Shown here in pieces: positions 43,675 to 55,000 of a stretch of 64,000 nucleotides of DNA; the first letter of the stretch is position 1; each line of letters begins with the position of its first letter. A model generated the notes under the pieces. The model worked only from the letters and a program-made list of their open reading frames with translations. It ran no database searches and was not told the DNA's origin. Position numbers and translations under genes: made by a program. The stretch comes from Amyelois transitella (lineage: Eukaryota; Arthropoda; Insecta; Lepidoptera; Pyralidae): contig NC_083518.1 in NCBI RefSeq assembly GCF_032362555.1, positions 2,554,501 through 2,618,500 of the forward strand, read 5' to 3'.

Positions 43675-46024
43675 CATGAAAGTTGTGTCAATCCAGATAA
43701 CATTCATTGTAATCAGCCCAAAACCCAAATATTATAAGTTAATTGCACTCTTTACTATTGTAAATGACTCAGACCCCAGTAATAAAGAGAATCGATGGAG
43801 CAGAATGCATCGTTAAATGCAAAGCGTTCCGGAACAATCTAGAGCTTTTACTGTCAGGGCTGCCATAAATATTTAGCACTTCAAACAAAGTTTGGTTAGG
43901 TATATGATAAAGATATTATTCTTAGGTCAACGTATATTTTTATATATTCAGTCTGTTGATTTTATTTAAACTTTGTTGTAATAGTTTAAGTTTTTGGGCG
44001 TTCTCGTTCTCGTCTAAATACTGTTTGTTACTCTCATAAGAATGAATAGTAAAAATGATTTAGTGGTATAAATTGTGCATAATCTTAATGACTAGACATA
44101 TTGACTTCATCTCTGTTTCCTTTGATATTTTACCCACTAACCCAACTGAAACATATGATGTTTATGGCGACGTAGGCATCGGCTAAGGGAGGATGTTTTA
44201 AATTGCTATGCTGATTTGTTTCCTAATATCTATTCCGTCACACGAATTTAAGTGTTAATGTATGATAATTTCTCTTTCAATTTTTTTTTTGATTAATAAT
44301 CATAAACAAATTCTAAATCACAGCCTTCTGGTACTAATCTAGTTGGCAAGAAACATCAGTATGTGCCAGTTACTTTCGCGCAGATTGTAGGTAATAGTCT
44401 ATCAGGGAATCAGGAACTATTTTGAGGAAAGGGCTAGCAACCTGCCACAATTTTTGAATTTCTCATCAATGAATCCGTTTATATAGTAGAGTCGTTTGAT
44501 TACAAATTCCGTCTACCCCGAAACACGTGATATACCAAAGTTGTAAAAGGCAATTCCATTGAGATATGATAGGGCAATTCAAAAAAGAAAACTAAGAGGA
44601 TTAGTCATAATCACACAAAAATACACGTTAAAACTGTTTAGAAAGTGGGGGGTGGTCAATAAAAGATATCAATTTCATAATAAGCTTCGTATTTATTTAG
44701 TACATAAATTCAGATCAAATAATGCAGTACATGCAAAATGATATGATTATCTATACATTGAACATGTAACATCGATTTGTAGGTCGGAATAAATTAATAA
44801 TCACATATTGCAGAAAAGGTGCTCATACTCAAAATGAAAGCTCTACTTAAGCCAACGATTACCTAAAGTGTATACCACTCCTTTCTTTCAGTGTTCATTA
44901 ATTATTATTTAAATAAATAAATAAGTTCGTTTGTAATCCCTAGGTAAACTAGGTTTATAAAATAAAGAAGCTAATTTTAGCAAATTGTTTTGCGTCATCA
45001 TTAAGACCCTTTCTGCAATACCCGATCCATTATAAATCTAAACATATTTTTAGTACCATGGCAGATTAAACTTATCCTGCTTTCCATTCGGAAATATAAA
45101 CAATAATTGTTACGTATTTTCGTTTATTGACAAATTGTTGGCGTTTGTTGTTAAACTTCGGAATGGCAAAACAGATCGCTTAAAATTAAAAAGGAACTAG
45201 AGATGCAAAAAAAATCTGCATCAGTGCACCTAATTGTACCCACAGCAATCTCGCAGAGATATGGCCCAATTTAGCCCCCTCTATCATCCTAGACTTAGTA
45301 AATTTTGGTTCAGTTTTACTGTATCTTTTATAACTAACATTATATTAATACTATATAATAAAGCTGGTCCATTTATACAGTCAAACAGCATTTATATCGT
45401 AAGTAGAAACATGCAAAATTCTTATTAAAATGAAAATCAGCAATTGTTCGGACCTATTCTAGCAATAACTGATACTCTGTCTTAAATATCAATATCGACA
45501 GTTCTCACTATGACTCTATAATATTCTCTACTCTGAACACTTTCATAAAATGTTCCAACTTACAGATGCTCGTGTTATTAAAACTAACGCCGACATTCAC
45601 ATATGCGGTTGTGAAGTTAATGATCATCTAAAATAAATAACACCATTTAATTAGGTACAAATAACAAATCACAGATACCATTCGCAAACCTGCCAGACTC
45701 GGGCGCTACAGCCGAATATTGAATACACATAGCTGAATGGCCCGTCTCGCCTTACAATAACAGTCTTAGACCATTCATCGTACAACCTAATACTGACAAC
45801 CGTGATTCGCAGACATGCAACAGTTAAAGCGAACCGAGTGTAGGGTTATTCCGACCTTCGAGGGCCGGTCAGCATTCGCTCGCGGCGCTCTCGTGGACTA
45901 TCGGGTACATATCACAGATGGTGTGGCGCCGCCGGCGGTCACAGGTAGGGCATGCAGGCGGCGCAGCGCGAGTGGCGCCTCTCGGGGGACTCCGCTCGCG
46001 CCCTGCACACAAGCACTCGTTATT
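43675..46024. other. No gene seen; probable 3' side of the 46-kb gene
   Basis: AT-rich up to about 45,650, with a decayed Rep-A-like piece at about 44,395-44,560 (GGGCTAGCAACCTGCC). From about 45,660 GC content rises into the island. The first minus-strand AATAAA I see below the stop is at about 45,122, so a long 3' UTR is possible. Confidence 0.4.
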
Positions 46025-46405
46025 TCACGAGGAGCGTTCTTCCCGACGCGTATCCGAGCGACCGAGCGCCCGCTTCAATTTCTCGACCAACCTGCTGTGG
46101 AATTTCTCTGGTTCTCGCGACCGTTGGGGGCTAGCCGAGCCCTTGGGGCTGTCTGCGGCGCGAAGAGATGCTCGCGACGGTGGCGCGCGGCAGTAGGACA
46201 GCGAGCGCATCGCCGGGGCGCTGCGGTGAGGGCTCAGCGGGCCGCGGTGCCCCGCTGTCGACAAACCGGGGCCTTCCGACCTTGACTCGGACACTTTTCG
46301 CACCCGACCGACCCCCGGCCCTGACTTCTCCGAAGACTCCCGCCGGGACCGCTGCGAGTTGTAAATGTCCCAGTCGTTCTTCACTACAGGCATCATGAAC
46401 GCCAT
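46025..46405 (-). CDS. Unrecognised basic Arg/Ser-rich protein, 126 aa, GC island
   Basis: An uninterrupted frame beginning MAFMMPVVKNDWDIYNSQRS and ending TRREERSS. An in-frame TAA lies eleven codons upstream, and the context CCACCGAGATGG is favourable, so the start is well supported. After the N-terminal stretch comes a Ser/Arg/Pro-rich disordered part (residues about 17-95), then FHSRLVEKLKRALGRSD, a plausible amphipathic helix. There is no signal peptide or membrane segment. It sits in the only strong GC/CpG-rich island of the window, which fits a promoter-proximal first exon or a single-exon gene. No strong consensus donor (GTRAGT) is seen inside; CTC|GTGAAA near the end is a weak possibility. 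Other-frame ORFs across this island are shadows of its base composition. The function is unknown to me. Confidence 0.6.
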   Translation of the reverse strand: MAFMMPVVKNDWDIYNSQRSRRESSEKSGPGVGRVRKVSESRSEGPGLSTAGHRGPLSPHRSAPAMRSLSYCRAPPSRASLRAADSPKGSASPQRSREPEKFHSRLVEKLKRALGRSDTRREERSS

Positions 46406-48551
46406 CTCGGTGGCGGAGACGGTTACTCCTGAGTCTTAACGTTTTTGGAGGATGCCGGCCGCGGACCGAAAGTACGATGTTCGCGGAAACTCGCGGATCG
46501 ATATGTAAATAATCACTGAAGTCCTGTAGCCGCTCTTTTATTTTCACAAATATTTTCTTGTTCAAAATATAAGTCGTCAATCAATGTCTCTTCGGAAGCT
46601 ATTGAGAGTAAAGTAAAGCAAATGTTGGCTTTCACTTCAATGTCACTCGCACTGGTTAGATTAGGCAAGGATGTTCACCTTAGGACGAATTGCGGTAGAA
46701 TGAAGTATTCGTGAAAACACACCCTGATATAAGGAAAATATTGGCGCCACTGTCGCAGCGGAATTATTCAGCAACTCAATTAATTTACCTAGGAATTCCA
46801 TTTAGTAAATTTAAATCAACGAAAATATTACACAAGTTTTTATTTCAAATAAAACTAGGGATCTACATAGATATCACTGATTAACTTGATAAAATATTAA
46901 AATTAAAAAAGGGGTCTCAACTTTTCTTTAACAGAGAGCGCTACTAAATTAATAGTGTAGCTATTCGACAATAGATGGCGCTTTTAAAAGCACCATAAAA
47001 GCAAACGAAATATCACTTAAACCGTTTACATTCTCAAAATAAGCGTAGGGTAAACAGATGTCCTTATAGTAAATTCTTGGAACTACTGAAATTTGCATAT
47101 TCCCAAGGTAAAAACGTGGTTTCTTGACAGATTACGATCGGTCGTGCAATTCACTGGAAAATATGATTATCATACCGTTATCACATCATTATAATCAACC
47201 GCATTTACATGTATATTTTAACCTAGGTCTGACTTAGATGGTTATATCTAAGACTGAGAGTTATATCATATCAGTCATTTCATCTTGGTCCTCAGATGAA
47301 ATAGACAAAGACTAAGGCAAAGAAAATGTGTATATTTCTCGTAATAAGAAAACTGTGTGAGGAAACCAGGCAACTGAATATGTTAGAACCGATAAATAAG
47401 CAGTTTCAAATCAAAAACGTTGCGGAAGTGTGACTTGACTTGCGCACCTCTGGATCTTCTCCAGAGGTGAGGATGCAACCGGGACCTAACATTACGAGGC
47501 TAATCAGTTATAGATAAATCTGACCCATGTACAGTACAAGACGCATCGGCTATTATCGACAGCGAGGAATAGTGCAACCTACAACCGAATCAAACAGAAC
47601 GAATACTCAATAGAATAACGAGCTTATTACAAGTGCATTAAACTTTAAATCCTAAAACGAAATGTCTACGGCTATCTCGCTCTTATTAGTAGTACATTTA
47701 CCGGACAGATCAGTTCGCGGATCCAAATAAAGGCTAGGCTGTTAGGGTCAAAAATTTTCGCGTTATAGGCACCTTCTTTATTTGTATACAAATATTAACA
47801 GGCAAATGCCAGCTGGCATCTGTTATATAGCTGGGTTATATGGCCCATTGCCTACACGCGCCATACAAATTTTGACATTGAGGCAGGTACATATACATCG
47901 GCTTAACTTTAAAAAGTCGTATTGTAACTTTGGTTTATGGCTGGGATCAGATTAAAACGTCCCCAAATAACACAAGATGTGAATAGAACAAAATAATACA
48001 TCACTTTGTGTAAAAAGAAGTTTAATAATATAGCGTGAACAGCGACATAATTATAAACCAACAATAATACAAAAGGTTAACACTATTTACATGAGACATT
48101 ATTAAGGGCCATAAAAGGGCAACGTTTCTTGCATTTACAGATATTTCTCGCTACCTCTATGCTCGCATTACACGCTCAACATTTAATTTGTTTTACTATT
48201 ATTATTTTTGGTTTATGATGTTTATAAGAAAGGCTTGGCGCAAAATGCCCTAACTACGACCCAGGCTTAATTAAGACTAATTAATAAATGCAACATTAAA
48301 CTAAAGTAACATTCTTAATAATAAACAAATTACCGAGATTACAATGTTAAAACATAAAGCTCTTGGTGGGACAATTAATATCACAATTAAATCTAATAAT
48401 GACAATTAAATATAAGGCAATGGATTACATGATAGCTCACGAGTCGAATTCGCTACGTTACTTTTTACATACCTATGTTTTTCTAAAAAAACGAATGACA
48501 ACATGAGTAAGTTAGCAAACGTAACAATCAAACTGACGATAAAACATAAAT
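46406..48551. other. Upstream of the GC-island gene; no other gene seen
   Basis: 46,406-46,580 is likely 5' UTR and promoter, with GC falling off quickly. An AGATGGCGC stretch lies at about 46,973. A Rep-F-like piece lies at about 47,352-47,485 (AGGAAACCAGGCAACTGAAT, ACGTTGCGGAAG, CTCCAGAGGTGAGGATGCAA). Palindromes at 47,779-47,825 are listed separately. The rest is AT-rich. Confidence 0.45.
47779..47825. other. Two adjacent perfect palindromes
   Basis: TATTTGTATACAAATA (47,779-47,794) and ATGCCAGCTGGCAT (47,806-47,819). The second is extended by TAACAG (47,796-47,801) and CTGTTA (47,820-47,825) with a 4-nt one-sided bulge, and it holds the E-box CAGCTG. A regulatory role is only a guess. 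Confidence 0.45.
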
Positions 48552-48670
48552 CACACCTCTTTCCCGAAGGGGTTGGCAGAGACTACATCTTTCCACTTGC
48601 TACGATCTCTGCATACTTTTTTGCTTCATCCACATTCATCAAACCTTCCATACAAGCTCATCGAATCATC
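48552..48670 (-). repeat. Rep-B copy
   Basis: ACACCTCTTTCCCGAAGGGG, CATCTTTCCACTTGCTACGA, TTTGCTTCATCCACATTCAT and CCATACAAGCTCATCG. It is just beyond the 3' end of the GCP6 gene. Confidence 0.75.
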
Positions 48671-48750
48671 GATACAACTATAGCACGAATGCAATTCATG
48701 ATTTCAGAATGATAATAAATATTTTTGAGTATTGATTTCAAAATAAATTA

Positions 48751-48756
48751 TTTATT
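48751..48756 (-). terminator. Poly(A) signal AATAAA of the GCP6 gene
   Basis: TTTATT on the plus strand is AATAAA on the coding strand. It lies 256 bp beyond the stop codon and is the first such signal after it, giving a 3' UTR of about 280 nt. The interval shows no repeat. Confidence 0.5.
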
Positions 48757-49011
48757 ACAACAAATATAATATCCATCATACGATAAGAACATCTAAGAAA
48801 GAAGTATATCATTTCTACGAATAATTTACAGTCTCAGATATGTTAAGGCTGTTTAAGTAGCTGACTATTAAGCCGTTTTGAGCCTGATCTCACAAAATGG
48901 AAGTTGAATGAACACACAAAGAAAACTAGTTACATTTTGTCGTATTCTATACGAGAGACACCTATCCACAACCTTTTATCTCAGCATAAAATAACAAAAC
49001 TACCGAACATT

Positions 49012-52000
49012 TTAAAACCCTGACAAATTAAGACTGGTATTCTCCTTAGCGCTGGCATTATGTTCATCTTTCGTCCTGTCCGGATCATAGTATCCGTTTA
49101 AATTGATCATAGTCAGAAGTTCCGCCAGATGGCGTTGGTAGCCGCATTCCATGAGTCTCGTGACGACTTTGTGGACGACTTTAGCAAGTTTCTCGAACAA
49201 ATGGAACAATTCCTGGAGCTGATTGAAGCTGGTGTGCTTGAAGTGGCCGTTGGGCTCCTTTTGGTGCCATTCGCTGGAATAAACATGGAGACAGTGATTG
49301 TAAAAGCTGAATTAAAGATAAATAATTTACTTTTAGCTGTGATTTCAGATTAAGATTTTATTTATTTGGACAATTCATTGACAGATATACCTGCATAGGT
49401 TGTGGTTTTAACAAGAAGTCAAGAGCATATTAATAATTCAAACGCCACATTAGGTAATAATGTTTAGCAATTGCCATAGACAAGCTATCGCTCTTTCGCT
49501 TTTTATTATGATGTGAAACGGGACAGCAATAGTTTTCTGCGCGATAAAAACGGCGTCGCGTAAGGGGGCTAGAGTATAAGGACAAATAAACATCCCTATC
49601 TCAAATACACTCAAAAAATAAATGCTCCAAACTCACCCGGCCTTCAAAACGCGACTAAACTTCAATATCACTGTGAATATATCATTGAGTAACTTCATCA
49701 CAGGCGTCGATCTGTTATTTAAAAGGCACCTAAACAGCACTTTCTTTATATACACCACATGACAATCGTACAAATCGTCCAAAGTTCTGGCTTTCTTCAG
49801 ATCATTCTCGAATTCCACCCACGACGTTAGTATGCAAGTGGTGACTATATAGTTGTCTAACGCTCGTATCATGGCCGCCATGATGTGCCGGTATATTTGA
49901 ACGGTTCTGTATTGCGGCGAACGTTGGAGTTTTCTCGAGTGCCGCTTCGCTGAGAGTTTAAGGATCTGGAATTGTACGTTCTATTTTATTAAATGTTCGT
50001 AGATTTAGTATTTGAAATTGATTAGTGTTTTTTTTTTATGTGCAAGTGTTGCTGCGATTCTGTAACTCTATTGGGAAACTTAGATATTATCAGAATTATA
50101 TAATAAAGTATTATTATTATTTGTGTTTTAGAATTTAATATAAAGATGACACTGACTCGTTTTATAACAAAACTCTGAACAGAGTTAGTGACAGATTTTT
50201 AAAAGGATAAAGCTTTTTTGGCTATTAAAAAAAATAATGAACCTTTTGGACCAACATAGGCTACTTTTATAGAAACAGCTAGTAAATTATAAAACACGAT
50301 CGCAGACAGCAAACTTACACGTTATATGTAAACCAACAAGAGAGACCAAAATAAAATTACAACACTCACTTCGAAATCCTCCCCAAGCACCCAGAAAATC
50401 CTCCTCATTTTGAGTAGAAACTGGAACACTCTTCCGTATCTTAACAAAGCTTCATTCGACAATATAATATTGAGCGGCCACTTCACGGCGTAAGTGAGGG
50501 AGAGGCACGCGAGGGCGTCCGGGGAACTGTGCTGCAGGCTCAGGGGGGGCTCCGACATCATGAATGACAGTTTTTCGGAGAATTTGTGAACATCTGTGGA
50601 GGGTTCATAAGATAATTAACTGTTTATTGCAGCAAATATAGCTGCATTTCCCTCACTCCTTTACTTTTGATAGATTTAAAGTTGACCAATTGGCCGTATT
50701 GTGTTCGGATATGTAAAAAAGAGATTTCTCACTCTCTGTGTAGCTTCCGTTAGTCGCCTCCTACGACAGCGACTAAAAAAATCATCTTATTCCACTTTAA
50801 CGGAAAATATGCGTCTTTCAGAGATAATACACTTTAGGAATATCTCTAATAAATATAGAAAAATTAGTCACAATATAACGCAGACTATTTTGTTTCACCG
50901 CATTAGTAAAACATTGTCATCATTTTACATTTATCAACAATAGGTACTTCAAAATTTAACTTACGTGATATTGACGATCCCAGAGCCTTATCCAAAATAC
51001 TATGTAACGACGCAAAGTTCAACAGCTCATGCGGATTCAATGTCCTCGACATCTTCGAAAATAGATTATGACATATACTCCTAGAGAACTCTCCATCCAT
51101 TAGGAAAAAATAATCTTTCAAGCACCTCAAGTGCTCATACAAATCAAGATTCACCAAGAAATATGATAGAATCGAATTATTAACAACTTCTAACTGATAT
51201 GTCAGAGGTAACATTACGGATCTTTGAAGGCACGCGGTCAAAGTCGCAATATTATCACTAGTTATCCTCTCATTCTTCTCTTCCGGTCCGAAATGTGCGA
51301 AAATGTTCGTGTACGGCGACTTTCTCACTTCCTCCATTATGACAGCGGGGTGGGTGTAACAAGAATACGCCATGTCTTCATCCATCCTTTTATTTAGATG
51401 ATCTTTTGAAAATTTCTCTAAATTTTTTATACCGAACGGATCGAAATCATCCAAATTATATGAACCGTCTAAGATATCAAAGACGGAGTATTTCTTTGAT
51501 AGTCTTTTACGAAATACTATATCTATGGTTTTTGAAGGAGAATTTTCTGGACTTAGGATTTGCGCGTCACTAGTAATTTCTGATTCGATAGTTTCATCGT
51601 CTATGATGGGAAAGGTAAAGCCGTCGGATGATATGTACTCTTTGTCTATGGTCTTAGTTGATTCTAATTCTTTGGATTCGCTTCGGGGGGTAAATATGTC
51701 ACTTGTCATTGGTCCTTCAAGGAGGATATCCGCTGTTGTTGGGGTTTCTAAGTCCAGCTGAAATAAAAAATACATTAATACATTTTAAGGCAAAGGCATT
51801 TTAATTTTAAACGCACAAGCAATATTCGCTCCATATTTCTTCTCCTTAAATTAATAGCTAACTCTCCTTCGGTCGAGTTTAGTGCACATCTTATTTCTCT
51901 GTTAATTCTTTTATTTGTTGATATGCCTCTCTCTTTCTTCATACCGTATTCTCAATTGCAACATGAAGAAAATTTATATGCTTTAAAAAAAATAAGATTA

Positions 52001-55000
52001 TCTTTAAAATAATGTATCATTTACTTATAATTGCCACAATTTATTTTTGAAATAAGTTCGTACTTAAAATACACAAATGTCAAAAAATCAGTAACCTACC
52101 CTCGGAAACAATTCGCCCGGCGTCACTGCCCCAGTATTGGGCGTCACCACACTATTACTAGAACATTCTCCATACGGCTTCAAATTCAGCGTCAAACTCT
52201 TCTTGATATCACTTCTCGAACCTTCCATATCCGAACCTAACACTCTCTTCTTATTCCTTACAGCCTCCTCCTGCGCTATATTAGCTGGATCATTTCTTAC
52301 AACTTTCTCAGGAGGTAAATTGTACTCTACACCTAAAACTTTCTGCTTATTTATCAAGGCTTCTTTCTGGGCATCAGTTATAGGCGCTGCTTTTGTATTT
52401 TCAGACTTTTCAAGCCCAAACTCAGCCCCAAGAACTTTCAATTTGTTTCTTCTAGCTTCAGCAAACGCTGACCAATCTTGCAAATTATTCTCTTCATCAA
52501 CTACATCAGTTAATGACGGAACTTTCATTTGATTATTCTCTTTGTCTGTCTGTCCAAATTCGTGAGCCATAACCTTTTGCTTATTCATTAAAGCTTCTTG
52601 TCGCATTTTCAAAAACTCCATATTATCGTACTCTTCATTCAAATCTCTACCAATGACAGCGCTAGACGTAGTTTGCGTTCCGACAACATTTCCTTGCGCA
52701 TCGAGTGTCTTTGTATTATCACATTTATCATCAGTTTTGGCTCCTCCGAAAATACTTTTTGCTGCATTACAAATAGCACTGAAAACGTTATGACTCTCGA
52801 CTTTAATACTTCCTTGTTCATTAAGATCTGTGACATTAACTTCTACTTCAGATGCATGATCTGACAAAACATCTTTACTATCATTAACATCATCTTGATC
52901 TAAACTCTGTATAGACATGGCCATACATTCTTCGTTTTTCTGATGTTCTAGTTCTAACTTTTCCCGTTTCAAATTCCTCTCTTCAGTGGATAGAAGTTGT
53001 ATCCTGCTCTCGTCTAACTGCAACCGTTTTATCTTCCACTCTGTATGAATTTTACTTTTCTCCACTTCTATATTAAGCTTTGAATAATATTCCATGATTT
53101 TGTTTCTGAAAAAATTATACACAGAATATAAAAATAGCAAATTAAGTATACAGAAATCGTGGCGAGCACAAAAATATTGGTAAAAGACCTGCTCGTCTTT
53201 GCTAACGTTACTGGTATATTTGCAAACTTCGTTAATCAAAATCACTGCAATGGTATGTTATTTATTTTACTAAACCTATTGAGAAAGGAAAGTTATTTCA
53301 ATAGACTTACTTTTCATCGTCTCTAATTTTGGCGTCAATTTGATCTCCTACAGCGTCTGCTGCCTTCTCTAAATCACTCCTCAATTTCTCACTTCGTTTC
53401 GATCGACTCTTGGCTGCTTTAGTTTCAGCCATCGCCGCTTCTAGAACTCTAAGCGAATGCTGTTTTTCGGCTATGATTAGTTGTGCCAATCTTTTTCTTT
53501 CAGCTGAAAAAGAAATATTGACTCTACTATCAAGGCACAAAAGTATTTTAAAACAACAAAGACAAGTCGCTCCCTGTGCTTATAACTTTACTTTGATTCG
53601 TTATCATAGGCGGACCTCAGACACTCTTCCTGGAAGTACATAATACAGAAAATGTTTTACTATTCAATTGTGGTCCATTCCCTACCCACTGTATCTCTTC
53701 GTCCAAACTTCAAACCGCAAACATTTTTGATTACCTTCCCATCCCACATACCTGTTTCCCTTTACCTATGACTTTGGGATCTTACGTTTACCATTTTATA
53801 CACGTTATCCTGATTCCAATGAGACTAATAAGGGTCAATAAATTGCATTAAAATTTTTAATACAGAAAAAAATATTTCATTGTAAAATTAGGACCAGAAA
53901 AGGAAGTATTTTTATTACTAAAAATGATTTTAACAGTTTCAGTTTTTGTTCCATACCAAATTACATTTCCTTTATTAAATAAACAGATAAACTATCAGAG
54001 CTACTTACCAACAATTTTATCCATAGTCTCGGCCTGCTTCAAAGCGGCCATTTCAGTGAACGCCTTCCTCTCGGCTTCCCTCTTCAACACGATCTGCTGG
54101 AAACTGGCCGGCTCCCCGCTGACGAACAAGCAGCGAGTGCGGTACACGTCCAGCAGCCGCTGCTGCCGCGACAGCGCCTCGAAGCTGGCGCAGCACGATA
54201 TGGAGGGGTGGTCTGATGAGATTAGCAGCAGGAGGGGGTCCTGTTGAAGTGATACATTCTTTATCAGGTCTTTATGGGGTCCACGTTTCTATCTGTTTAC
54301 CTAAACAGAATAACTCAGACTCAGAATCTAATATAATCTACTAATATAATATAATCCTTTGTAAAATAATAATCTAAAACTCTAAATAATATAATCCTTT
54401 GTACCTACAAAGAGAGAAAAAAGTAAATAATATTGATGGTAAATGTATGGTTAAAATCAAAAGTAATTCATAATGACATCTGTTATTTAATTTAGCTTTT
54501 ACTTCTCACGCCTATATATTTCTAAATGTATTATTCAACAAAAAGACGTATTAAAATTATTAACTTTTATTTCAATACCTAAAGAAATGGACTGCAGAAG
54601 CAAAACGCCGGTGAACGAGAGGTTTGTGTTCAGACCAAATTGTAATCTGGGTTGAGTCTGATTTACATTAGATTCTGAGGTAAGTTGATTTCTGATCCCA
54701 CTAGCGCTAATAGTTACGGTACAAAAAAACAAAAGATTTAACAGAATTCCGTAGAGCGATTAAATCCGTGCCCTAATCCTTATAAAGAAATATAATTGAA
54801 TCTACTAGAGTACTTTAATGTAAAATACTTACAGAAGGATTGCACATCTTCAACAGCCTCAGCGACTTGCCACAGAGCAAGATAAACTTAGCCAGAGGTC
54901 TAAGAAAGTCCGGTATTGCCACGCTCTGTGTTATATGAAAACCTTTGTCCCAATAACGCTTGGACCTGCTATTGATGTACTGAGAATCTTTTCTGATGAA

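Noticed and set aside
45815..46285. Plus-strand ORF of 156 codons in the GC island
   Set aside because: High GC content keeps several frames open here. The minus-strand frame has the better start context, an upstream stop and a more protein-like N-terminus.
46131..46580. Second minus-strand ORF of 149 codons
   Set aside because: It overlaps the called frame in another phase, is Arg/Pro-rich from GC bias, and its start lies in the AT-rich upstream part with poor context.
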